DNA of 64,000 bases from Peptoniphilus catoniae (GTDB lineage Bacteria > Bacillota > Clostridia > Tissierellales > Peptoniphilaceae): the NCBI RefSeq assembly GCF_901447155.2, contig NZ_LR588413.1:62001-126000 (forward strand), given 5' to 3'. Under the pieces are notes generated by a model. It was not told the DNA's origin. It ran no database searches and saw nothing but the letters and a program-made list of their open reading frames with translations. Position numbers and translations under genes: made by a program. Numbering within the stretch: the stretch's first letter is position 1; each line of letters starts with the position of its first letter. This document shows positions 50,982 to 59,470 of the stretch, piece after piece.

Positions 50982-53593
50982 AGTATCTTCCTTATTTCTT
51001 GAATAATTTTATTTAGTAGGTTAAGAGATTCTAAAGGCGAAATATTATTTATATCTATTTGTGAAATATCACTAATTAATTTGTTCTTTGCTGGATCCTC
51101 CAAACTTTCTTGCTTAATTGATCCTGAAGAGCTTAAAATTTTGATATCTTTATCTTCTGATATGGTATATAGAATTTCATTTGCTCTATTTAAAATAGAC
51201 TCATTTATCCCGGCAAGTTTTGCAACTTCTATACCATAAGAATTGTCGCTATACCCTTCTACTATTTTCCGTAAAAAAATAATATTATCCTCTTGATTTT
51301 CAACTTCTATAGTTAAATTAGTTACAGATTTATACTTTTTACTTAATTCTACCAATTCATGATAATGAGTTGCAAATAGGGTTTTAGCTTTTATATTTTC
51401 TGCTATATTTTCAACTATAGCCCAAGCAAGAGAGATGCCATCATAGGTACTAGTACCTCTACCTACTTCATCAAGTATTACAAGAGAATCTTTAGTTGCG
51501 TTGTTAATAATATTGGCAACCTCTTTCATCTCCACCATAAAAGTACTTTCGCCTCTTGAAAGGTTATCTGAAGCTCCTATTCTTGTAAACAATTTATCTA
51601 TAATAGAAATATTTGCATAAGATGCAGGTACGAAAGAACCAATTTGAGCCATTATAACAATAATAGCGACTTGACGCATATAAGTCGACTTACCTGCCAT
51701 GTTTGGACCGGTAATTATATGAATCATATTGTCCATATTGTCAAGTATTGTATCATTAGCTATAAAACGTTCATCTGTCATACTTTTTTCTACAATAGCA
51801 TGTCTACCATCTTTTATATCTATAATTCCATTATTATTAATAATGGGTTTTACATAATTATTTTTAATAGCAGTGTCTGCAAGGGAGGCTAAAATATCAA
51901 TTTTTGAAATAGCCTTTGAAAGAATTTGAATATTATGGATATTGTTTATTAATTCCTTCCTAAGATCGTTGAAAAGATCCATTTGCATTTTCAAAGCATC
52001 TTCTCTTGAGGTTAGAAGTTTAGATTCCATTTCCTTAAGCTCAATACAAAAATATCTCTCAGAACCTACCAGTGTTTGTTTTCTAATGTAGCTATCAGGT
52101 ACTTTGTCTGTAAATGACTTAGTAACTTCAATAAAGTAGCCTAGGATTTTATTATATTTTATTTTAAGGTTTTTTATTCCTGTATCTTTTCTTTCCTTGT
52201 CTTCAAGCTTTAAGATCCATTCTTTACCTCTTGAACTTATATCAAAAAGTTGATCTAAATCTTCAGAAAATCCGGTTCTAATAAAAGGGTTCTCCTCAAA
52301 ATTAGCTGGAGGGTCTTCCATTATCATTTCTGAAATTCTGCTTTTTATTTCAGAAAGAGGCTCTATTTCATCTGAAAGATCATTAAAAATTTTATAGTCG
52401 CAAGTCGCTAAAATTTCTTTAATCTTATTTATGGAATCCAAAGAATCGGCCAATGATATAAGATCCTTAGGAGTAACTGTTTCTTTTGCGATTTTAACAC
52501 TTAATCTCTCAATATCATAAATATTTTTTAAGTAAGAAGCAATTTTATCAAGAAGTATAAAATCTTTTATAAAGGTATCTATGATTTCATATCTGTATTC
52601 AATTTTTTCTTTATTTTTCAAAGGTTCTTCAATCCATTTTTTAAGCTCTCTAGATCCCATAGATGTCTTGCAATTGTCAAGTACGCCAAGTAGGGATTCA
52701 GATTTAGACCCTGTGTTGGAGCCGCGAACAAGTTCAAGATTTTGCCTTGAATTTTCATCAATAGTCATAAACTTATCGCTATCATAATATACTATTGAGT
52801 TTAAGTGATTTAATCCCATTTTTTGTGTTTCAGCCAAGTAATTAAGCAGAATATTAACAGAAGAAAAATCATTAACAAGGTTTTTTGAACCTAAAGCATC
52901 TAGGTCTTTAATAATATCTTTATTAATTAAAAATCTATTTTTTTCATTAATTACAGTATAATCATAGCTGAAATCATCAATATAGTTGACATAAGTATTT
53001 AATCCTTCAATAGCATTAACAACTTTTTTATTATTTTGTTTATTTATAAGAATTTCGCTTGGATTTATTCTATAATATTCATCCGTAAAGAATTTTATAA
53101 GATTATCAGAATTTAAAAATACTTTTGAGGTAGTGTAAAGCTCACCTGTACTGTAATCGGAATAACTTATATATACGCTGTTATTTTTAATAAATAAAGA
53201 TAATAAAAAGTTGTTTTCCCCTCCCTTTAAATAGTTAGGATCAGTGAAGGTCCCGGGAGTTAAGACTTGTATTACCTCTCTTTTTACTAATGATTTTGCT
53301 AATTTAGGATCTTCTACTTGTTCGCATATTGCAACCTTATACCCTCTATTAATAAGTCTTGATATATATGACTGGGCTACATGATAAGGAAATCCGCACA
53401 TTGGGGTATTAGATCCTGAAGAAGCCCTTTTAGTTAGTGTCAGATCTAACTCTTTAGATACAATTAAAGCATCTTCAAAAAACATTTCATAAAAATCTCC
53501 AAGTCTAAAAAGTAATATTTTATCCTTATGTTCTTTTTTAATATCTAAATATTGCTTCATCATTGGAGTTATATTTTCTTTATTAAGATTCAA
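50978..53593 (-). CDS. mutS: DNA mismatch repair protein MutS
   Basis: An 871-residue MutS1: mismatch-reading F34xE36 in GDFYEMFFEDA, connector and lever domains, Walker A GPNMAGKS near residue 627, and DEVGRGTSTYDG Walker B with the HxH in FATHYHELV. It recognises mispairs and recruits MutL. TTG start with GGTGAT ribosome site, overlapping miaB by 11 bases. Length and domains are normal. Confidence 0.98.
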   Translation of the reverse strand: MNLNKENITPMMKQYLDIKKEHKDKILLFRLGDFYEMFFEDALIVSKELDLTLTKRASSGSNTPMCGFPYHVAQSYISRLINRGYKVAICEQVEDPKLAKSLVKREVIQVLTPGTFTDPNYLKGGENNFLLSLFIKNNSVYISYSDYSTGELYTTSKVFLNSDNLIKFFTDEYYRINPSEILINKQNNKKVVNAIEGLNTYVNYIDDFSYDYTVINEKNRFLINKDIIKDLDALGSKNLVNDFSSVNILLNYLAETQKMGLNHLNSIVYYDSDKFMTIDENSRQNLELVRGSNTGSKSESLLGVLDNCKTSMGSRELKKWIEEPLKNKEKIEYRYEIIDTFIKDFILLDKIASYLKNIYDIERLSVKIAKETVTPKDLISLADSLDSINKIKEILATCDYKIFNDLSDEIEPLSEIKSRISEMIMEDPPANFEENPFIRTGFSEDLDQLFDISSRGKEWILKLEDKERKDTGIKNLKIKYNKILGYFIEVTKSFTDKVPDSYIRKQTLVGSERYFCIELKEMESKLLTSREDALKMQMDLFNDLRKELINNIHNIQILSKAISKIDILASLADTAIKNNYVKPIINNNGIIDIKDGRHAIVEKSMTDERFIANDTILDNMDNMIHIITGPNMAGKSTYMRQVAIIVIMAQIGSFVPASYANISIIDKLFTRIGASDNLSRGESTFMVEMKEVANIINNATKDSLVILDEVGRGTSTYDGISLAWAIVENIAENIKAKTLFATHYHELVELSKKYKSVTNLTIEVENQEDNIIFLRKIVEGYSDNSYGIEVAKLAGINESILNRANEILYTISEDKDIKILSSSGSIKQESLEDPAKNKLISDISQIDINNISPLESLNLLNKIIQEIRKIL

Positions 53594-54989
53594 TTAAATC
53601 ACCATTTAAAGAAAAAGTATTTGCAGATATAATTTTTACATCCAAAATATTTCCAATATCTTTTTTATTTCCCTTGAAATTAACAGTTTTAAAACCTTCT
53701 GTCCTGCCTGTTAAAACGTCACTTCTATTTTTACTTGCTCCCTCAACAAGGACTTTTTCAATATTACCTATAAGTTTTGTATTTTTTTTAAGTTGAATAG
53801 GATACAAAACATCAAGGAGTCTTTCAAATCTTTCATGCTTTATATTATCTGGGATTTGTTCTTTAGATTTTGCAGCCCTTGTCCCTTCCCTTTTTGAGTA
53901 TATAAAGGTGAAGGACGTATCATATTCGACTTTTTTAACTAGGTCTAGAGTTTCTAAAAAGTCTTCTTCTTCCTCTCCCGGGAATCCCACCATTAAGTCT
54001 GTGCACAAAGCTATATCGGGATTTACATTTTTAATTTTATCTATAATTTTCAAATAGTCTTCTTTTGTATATTTTCTATTCATTAATTTAAGTAATCTTG
54101 TTGATCCGGATTGAACTGGTAAATGTAGAAAGTTACATAGCTTGTCAAGATCTTTATAGGCATTTATAAGTTCATCTGAGATATCCTTAGGGTGAGATGT
54201 CATAAATCTTATTCTTTCCAATCCGTCAATTTCATTGATTCTATACAACAGGTCTGTAAAATTTATTCTTTTGTCTAAATTTTTTCCATAGGAGTTTACA
54301 TTTTGACCCAAAAGAGTTACTTCTTTAGTACCTGTTTTAACAAGATTTTTAATTTCATTAATTATATCATCAGGCTCTCTACTACTTTCTCTGCCTCTAG
54401 TATACGGTACAATGCAAAAAGTACAAAAATTATCACATCCATACATGATATTTACATAAGACTTAAATTTATAAAGTCTATTTGTGCCAATATCGCTATC
54501 TGTACGAAGCATACTCTCATCAATATCCATTGCCAAACTATTAGTTTCATAGTTGGAAATTATTAACTCCGGTAGTCTAAAAATATTGTTAGTTCCGAAA
54601 ATTATATCTACATTTTCGAATTTATCAATTACATATTCTCTTGATTCTTTTCTTTGCATCATGCAGCCACAAACGGCAACTTTCATATTTTTATTTTGAT
54701 TTTTTAGATGTTTAAGATTTCCCAACTGTCCATAGACCTTATCTTCCGCAGAGTGTCTTACAGAACACGTATTAAGCAAAATAAAGTCTGCATCCTCTAT
54801 TGTATCTACTAGATTGTAACCCATTTTTTCAAGTAACCAACTTATTTTTTCGGAATCGTGTTCATTCATTTGACAACCATGAGTTATAACAAGTGCATTT
54901 TTATTTTGACAGCTATAATTCTCTTTAACATTTTTTATATATTCTTCAATATTATATTTATAATCGTTAATTAAATTTATATTTTCCAA
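53583..54989 (-). CDS. miaB: tRNA-2-methylthio-N6-dimethylallyladenosine synthase MiaB
   Basis: A 468-residue radical-SAM methylthiotransferase. The N-terminal cluster cysteines are C39, C75 and C109; the radical-SAM triad is C185xxxC189xxC192 in GCDNFCTFCIVPYTRGRE; the C-terminal TRAM domain (about 400-465) binds tRNA. It inserts the methylthio group in ms2i6A37. A long asparagine/lysine-rich N-terminal lead (about 1-30) precedes the UPF0004 domain, as in Clostridia. TTG start. First gene of miaB-mutS-mutL-miaA-ynbB. Confidence 0.97.
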   Translation of the reverse strand: MENINLINDYKYNIEEYIKNVKENYSCQNKNALVITHGCQMNEHDSEKISWLLEKMGYNLVDTIEDADFILLNTCSVRHSAEDKVYGQLGNLKHLKNQNKNMKVAVCGCMMQRKESREYVIDKFENVDIIFGTNNIFRLPELIISNYETNSLAMDIDESMLRTDSDIGTNRLYKFKSYVNIMYGCDNFCTFCIVPYTRGRESSREPDDIINEIKNLVKTGTKEVTLLGQNVNSYGKNLDKRINFTDLLYRINEIDGLERIRFMTSHPKDISDELINAYKDLDKLCNFLHLPVQSGSTRLLKLMNRKYTKEDYLKIIDKIKNVNPDIALCTDLMVGFPGEEEEDFLETLDLVKKVEYDTSFTFIYSKREGTRAAKSKEQIPDNIKHERFERLLDVLYPIQLKKNTKLIGNIEKVLVEGASKNRSDVLTGRTEGFKTVNFKGNKKDIGNILDVKIISANTFSLNGDLIES

Positions 54990-55051
54990 TTTAAACCTCT
55001 CTTTGCTAATACATAATTATAACATAGTAAGGCTTTATAAGTAGCGCTGAA

Positions 55052-55081
55052 ATAAAAAATAAACTCCTTAGAGTTTATTTA
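55052..55081 (-). terminator. Terminator after the split Rad50 operon
   Basis: AAATAAACTC (55057-55066) and GAGTTTATTT (55071-55080) pair perfectly around CTTA. On the minus strand a run of T follows. It separates the rad50-like genes from miaB. Confidence 0.85.
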
Positions 55082-55091
55082 AAAAGTTGTA

Positions 55092-55742
55092 TTAATACTC
55101 ATTAGACTTTTCCACAATAGAAATGCCGGCTTTATTTGTCACAAAATATGACAAGTCGCAAATTTCACTTAAATGTTTATCGTGGGTTACCATTATTATT
55201 TGTCTTTTAAACATATTTGAGGATTTTTTTAAAAGCTCCCCAAGATTAAATATATAGTCGTCACTTACGTGCTTTCCAGGTTCATCTAAAATCAAAGGAC
55301 CCTGTATTTCAGGTCTATGGATTTGCATAAAAGCAATCCTTAAAGCTATAGATATAATGTCTACTATTCCTCCACCTCGCGCAAGTTCTGGTTTTGTTTT
55401 TATACTATAGCCATCATAGTTAGATATAACGTAAAATTCTGCCTGAGGTATATCTCTGCTTTCGCTAATTTCAATAGTAAACTCAATATCACTTTCAAGT
55501 ATGTATTGCAAACATTTTGTAACCAAGTTTTCAATTTGTGTCTTAGCTTGCCTTCTGCCATAATCAGAAGTCTTTTGAAAAAGAATTATAACCTTAGATA
55601 GAATATTTTCATATTCTTCCAAAGATTGGATTTCAGACTGAGTCTTATCTAATTGTGCTTGTAAAATACTTCTTTCTCCCCTAGCAACATTTATTTCCTT
55701 TTCGAGAGAAACTATTTTATTATTAAGAAAATCCAGATCCAT
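55092..55742 (-). CDS. C-terminal half of a split Rad50/SbcC-like ATPase (Walker B half)
   Basis: A 216-residue protein: coiled coil (about 4-50), then the C-terminal ABC-ATPase lobe. A121RGGGIVDIISIALRIA stands where the ABC signature should be (R-G-G-G in place of S-G-G-E/Q), Walker B is PLILDEP with D153E154, a D-loop-like GKHVSDD follows, and the switch histidine is H187 in MVTHDKH. There is no Walker A in this protein; it is in the gene at 55994-57433. Its own ATG and AAGGA site exclude a sequencing frameshift. Together with the other half it should form a complete Rad50-like head. Confidence 0.75.
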   Translation of the reverse strand: MDLDFLNNKIVSLEKEINVARGERSILQAQLDKTQSEIQSLEEYENILSKVIILFQKTSDYGRRQAKTQIENLVTKCLQYILESDIEFTIEISESRDIPQAEFYVISNYDGYSIKTKPELARGGGIVDIISIALRIAFMQIHRPEIQGPLILDEPGKHVSDDYIFNLGELLKKSSNMFKRQIIMVTHDKHLSEICDLSYFVTNKAGISIVEKSNEY

Positions 55743-55746
55743 TTAA

Positions 55747-55980
55747 TCATTCCTTAGGCATTAATTCATTTGCTTGTTTAAAAAGTTCATCTATTTCGCT
55801 TTTAAGTTTAGCTATTTCACCTTCTAAATTTTCAGGTTCAATATTCAGCGCTTTTATCTCTTTTATAAGTTCCTCTTTTTGCGAATAAAGTTGTTCAAGC
55901 TTGGCTTCCGCTTTATATTTAATACTTTTAGATTTTTCAAGTTCATCTCTTAACTTATTAAGATTTTCTTCGTAATTCAT
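55747..55980 (-). CDS. Small coiled-coil protein between the Rad50-like halves
   Basis: A 77-residue, almost entirely helical and highly charged protein with heptad character throughout (EENLNKLRDELEKSKSIKYK, then EGEIAKLKSEIDELFKQANE). There are no cysteines and no enzymatic motifs. It has an AAGGAG ribosome site and ends 4 bases before the C-half start. Its position suggests that it supplies or caps the returning strand of the coiled coil between the two ATPase halves. No known family is recognised. Confidence 0.7.
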   Translation of the reverse strand: MNYEENLNKLRDELEKSKSIKYKAEAKLEQLYSQKEELIKEIKALNIEPENLEGEIAKLKSEIDELFKQANELMPKE

Positions 55981-55993
55981 AATAACTCCTTAA

Positions 55994-57433
55994 TTATAAA
56001 AGTTCTTTTATATGGCTTATTGTGTCATCTGTTATTTCGCTCATGCACAGAGGACAATGACCTAATTTTAATAAATTATATTCATATTCGTTATAATATT
56101 CATCTATAGATATCTTAGTTTTATTTATATAGTTGTTAAGGTTTTTAATATCCTCTGTTAAGGCATTTAAAGATTTTAAAGAATTAGACAATAGATTTAA
56201 TAAAGATATTTTGTCATTAAGATTTTTACTAATAAAAAGGACTTTATCAATTTGTTTATATTTTTTTATAAATTTTTCTCCAAGTTCAATTCTATCAATT
56301 ATATTGGTATATCTACTGTATATATCCAAAATATTATTATATTTTTTTATTTTTTCTTTAAGAGAAATTTGTAAATTATCTATAGAGGTTAAATCCTTGT
56401 ATTTATTAAGACTAAACCTCGTATTTTCTAAATTAACATTTAAAATCTCAAGATTTTTATATAAATCATTAAAATTTTTATATTTATCAAATTTAAAAAT
56501 AATATTTTCTTTTAAATTTTCCAATTTTGATAAATTTTTTACTTTTTCTAAAATTTTAGTGTTATAAGATATTTCTAAACTAATATCTATATAATTCTTG
56601 CTTAGATTTTTTAATTCTTTATACTTATAGTATTTAAAATTTATATCACTAAGCAAAATAGAAATTTTTTCTAAATTTTTATATTTGTTTAGTTCTTTTT
56701 TTATAACTTTAAGTTCAGAATTAAAATTCAAATAAAATTTGTTTAAATCGTTAAGTTTATCATAAAAAATTATCTTAGTATCAAGATCTTTTTTTAGAGC
56801 TTTAAGTTTGCCTAAAAGTAGCTCCTTATCTTTTAAATAGTAAAAAGCTTTTAGTTCCTCAGACAATTCATCTGACTTGGACTTTAAATATTTTAAACTT
56901 GTAGATGAAGTTTTACTATCTCTTATAGCATCTCTCATTGCATTATCTATAAGATTAACACCTATTAATCTACCAATAGCACTGGCTCTAATAGAAGTTT
57001 TTTCATTAATTAAAAATGGGCCTTCAAGTTGCTCAGCTATGTTGATAATATTATCATTACTACTGTCAAGGCTTATTTTATACATATTTATTTCTTGAAT
57101 AATTTCTTTGGGAACACTTCTGCCAAATCCGTCAAAATTAAATTCTTCACCATTTGATTTCTTTAAATAATAGCTGTTTTTTGAAGAGGATCTAAATCTC
57201 CTTACTATGGCCCCTGTATTGAAATAAATAGTTACCGAAACTTTTTTCTCTCCCTGTCTAATAAAATAGTCGCCTTGAGGTTCATTATAAAGAGCCCATT
57301 TAATAGCTCTAATTATAGCTGTCTTACCACTATCAGAACTACCTATTATTACATTTAATCCTCTGTTAAATTCAAGAGTACTTTTTTTGTGAGACTGAAA
57401 ATTTTCAAGTTCCAATTTTGTAATATAGATCAA
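55994..57433 (-). CDS. N-terminal half of a split Rad50/SbcC-like ATPase (Walker A and zinc hook)
   Basis: A 479-residue protein: AAA_23-type N-lobe (KLELENFQSHKKSTLEF; Walker A G31SSDSGKT38; Q-loop in NIAEQLEGPFLI), about 270 residues of lysine/leucine/asparagine-rich coiled coil, and a terminal zinc-hook motif C460PLC463 only 16 residues from the end. A full Rad50/SbcC would continue past the hook into a return coil and Walker B; here the gene stops. The TTG start overlaps the SbcD-like stop (TTGA), so translation is coupled. Confidence 0.85.
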   Translation of the reverse strand: MIYITKLELENFQSHKKSTLEFNRGLNVIIGSSDSGKTAIIRAIKWALYNEPQGDYFIRQGEKKVSVTIYFNTGAIVRRFRSSSKNSYYLKKSNGEEFNFDGFGRSVPKEIIQEINMYKISLDSSNDNIINIAEQLEGPFLINEKTSIRASAIGRLIGVNLIDNAMRDAIRDSKTSSTSLKYLKSKSDELSEELKAFYYLKDKELLLGKLKALKKDLDTKIIFYDKLNDLNKFYLNFNSELKVIKKELNKYKNLEKISILLSDINFKYYKYKELKNLSKNYIDISLEISYNTKILEKVKNLSKLENLKENIIFKFDKYKNFNDLYKNLEILNVNLENTRFSLNKYKDLTSIDNLQISLKEKIKKYNNILDIYSRYTNIIDRIELGEKFIKKYKQIDKVLFISKNLNDKISLLNLLSNSLKSLNALTEDIKNLNNYINKTKISIDEYYNEYEYNLLKLGHCPLCMSEITDDTISHIKELL

Positions 57434-58410
57434 TAAAATTCAGCCTCCTGTATTTGTTGTTTTTCAATTCTTTTTATAGCTTCTTTTCTAATTTTTTCAT
57501 CTATGGATTCATTTAATGCAATATTGTTCAAAATATCATAAACATCAATATTACCAAGTTCCGTCGTTGATTCTATGATTTCTTTAAACTCATCAAGTTT
57601 AAAACTCTTAAACTTATGTCTTTCAATTTCACTTCTATCAAGGACTAATTCTCCATCAAGAGCGGATTTTAAATAAATATCTTTTATTTCAATTTTATCA
57701 GTTAATTCAATTATATTTACCTTGGGTTTTCTTTTTATTTCAGTTAAGGAGTTGGATATACGAATCAAAGCTCCTGGATTAATAAAATATTTATCGTCTA
57801 CTTTTTGAGTTTTAAAACCATAATGATAGTGACCTGCCAAGGTAATGTCAGCTTTTGTGTCTAAAATTTCAGATATAAGAGTGTGGGATACACCCCTTAT
57901 AAAAGGCTTATCTATCAAAAATCCATGAGTCATATGAATCATATAATCAACATTAGGATTTTTTTCTTTAACAATATAATTTTCTCTATTTTCTGGATTA
58001 TCCATACCCACTGAATAAGGATAACCTGTAAGCTGTACTTTTATACCATCTTTTTCGAGTATAATTTTTTTATCATTAACCAAGTTAACTACATTAAAGC
58101 TATTTAACAATCCTAACATACTTCTATTTAAAGTTTTGGAATTATGACCGAATATATCGTGATTACCACTTATTATATAAATAGGTGCTTTAAATTTCCT
58201 AAATATTTTTGAAAAATCAGCCACTAAAGCAATAGGTGTGTCAGGTCTATCAAAAAGATCTCCTCCATGTAGTACGAAGTCAACATTTTCTCTTATACTT
58301 ATATCTGCTACTTCATTTATTTTGTTTTTTAAAGTTTGTAAGAAATCATCTAGCCTATTTTTTGGGCTTGTAGCTCTGATATGAGTATCTGTAAAATACA
58401 AAAATTTCAA
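57430..58410 (-). CDS. SbcD/Mre11-like DNA repair exonuclease
   Basis: A 326-residue metallophosphoesterase of the SbcD/Mre11 type: D8xH10 (TDTHI), GGDLFDR (D51), SGNHDIFGH (N83, H84), HMTHG and AGHYHYG. It has a short C-terminal capping region (about 260-326), where SbcD/Mre11 contacts the ATPase coils. Mre11 with Rad50 opens and trims blocked DNA ends. It is coupled to the N-half ATPase gene downstream and lies 13 bases after recA, with a TTG start. Confidence 0.88.
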   Translation of the reverse strand: MKFLYFTDTHIRATSPKNRLDDFLQTLKNKINEVADISIRENVDFVLHGGDLFDRPDTPIALVADFSKIFRKFKAPIYIISGNHDIFGHNSKTLNRSMLGLLNSFNVVNLVNDKKIILEKDGIKVQLTGYPYSVGMDNPENRENYIVKEKNPNVDYMIHMTHGFLIDKPFIRGVSHTLISEILDTKADITLAGHYHYGFKTQKVDDKYFINPGALIRISNSLTEIKRKPKVNIIELTDKIEIKDIYLKSALDGELVLDRSEIERHKFKSFKLDEFKEIIESTTELGNIDVYDILNNIALNESIDEKIRKEAIKRIEKQQIQEAEFY

Positions 58411-58423
58411 CTATATCACTGCC

Positions 58424-59470
58424 TTATTCATTAAGGTCTGAATCTTGAGCATCCTTATCGTCTATTTTTTTATCATGTTTACCTATATGATATTTCTCTT
58501 TTATTTCAGCTTCAATTTCTTGTAAGACTTCAGGATTTGCAAGAAGAAAATCCTTTGAATTTTCTCTTCCTTGACCAAGTTTATGTTCATTATAACTGTA
58601 CCAAGCTCCTGATTTATTAACTATACCTGCTTCTGTTCCAACATCTAAAATATTTCCTATTCTAGATATTCCAGTTCCATACATAATATCAAATTCAGCT
58701 TGTTTAAAAGGGGGAGCAACTTTGTTTTTTACAACCTTAACCCTAACCCTATTACCGACTATTTGATCGCCTTGTTTCACGTTTTCTGTTCTTCTAATAT
58801 CAAGTCTTATGGTAGAATAAAACTTTAATGCCCTACCACCTGTTGTCGTTTCAGGATTTCCAAACATTACTCCAACTTTTTCTCTTAACTGATTGATAAA
58901 TATAACTGCAGTTTTTGATCTATTAATGGCTCCAGTAAGCTTTCTAAGAGCTTGAGACATGAGTCTTGCTTGAAGACCTATATGGCTATCTCCCATTTCA
59001 CCTTCGATTTCAGCTTTAGGCACAAGAGCCGCAACAGAATCTACTATAATAACGTCAACTGCATTTGATCTAACTAAAGATTCTGTTATTTCAAGAGCTT
59101 GTTCTCCCGTATCAGGTTGAGAAATTATTAAATTCTCTATATCAACTCCAAGGTTTTTGGCGTATCCCGGATCAAGAGCATGTTCGGCGTCTATAAAAGC
59201 CGCTATACCGTCTCTTTTTTGAGCTTCAGCAAGTATATGGAGAGCAAGGGTTGTTTTGCCTGAAGATTCAGGTCCATATATTTCTATAATTCTTCCCCTA
59301 GGTATACCTCCTACACCAAGTGCTAAATCCAAAGATAAAGCACCAGTAGGGATAATATCTATATCAAGTTTGCTATCTTCTCCTAGTTTCATAATAGAAC
59401 CTTTTCCGAATTGTTTTTCAATTTTTGCTATAGCAGAATCTAAAGCTCTTTTCTTATTTTCTTGTTCCAT
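58424..59470 (-). CDS. recA: Recombinase RecA
   Basis: A 348-residue RecA: Walker A G66PESSGKT73, [14 protein letters not shown], Walker [11 protein letters not shown], loop L1 [35 protein letters not shown] with loop L2, and an acidic C-terminal tail. It forms the filament for recombination and triggers LexA cleavage. AGGAGGG precedes the ATG. It overlaps cinA by 17 bases. No LexA-like box lies upstream of it, so SOS control, if any, must act further up the operon. Confidence 0.98.
   Translation of the reverse strand: MEQENKKRALDSAIAKIEKQFGKGSIMKLGEDSKLDIDIIPTGALSLDLALGVGGIPRGRIIEIYGPESSGKTTLALHILAEAQKRDGIAAFIDAEHALDPGYAKNLGVDIENLIISQPDTGEQALEITESLVRSNAVDVIIVDSVAALVPKAEIEGEMGDSHIGLQARLMSQALRKLTGAINRSKTAVIFINQLREKVGVMFGNPETTTGGRALKFYSTIRLDIRRTENVKQGDQIVGNRVRVKVVKNKVAPPFKQAEFDIMYGTGISRIGNILDVGTEAGIVNKSGAWYSYNEHKLGQGRENSKDFLLANPEVLQEIEAEIKEKYHIGKHDKKIDDKDAQDSDLNE

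Noticed and set aside
55092-57433. The split Rad50-like gene as a sequencing or recent frameshift
   Set aside because: Three separate starts with ribosome sites and a self-contained coiled-coil gene between the halves do not fit one or two indels.
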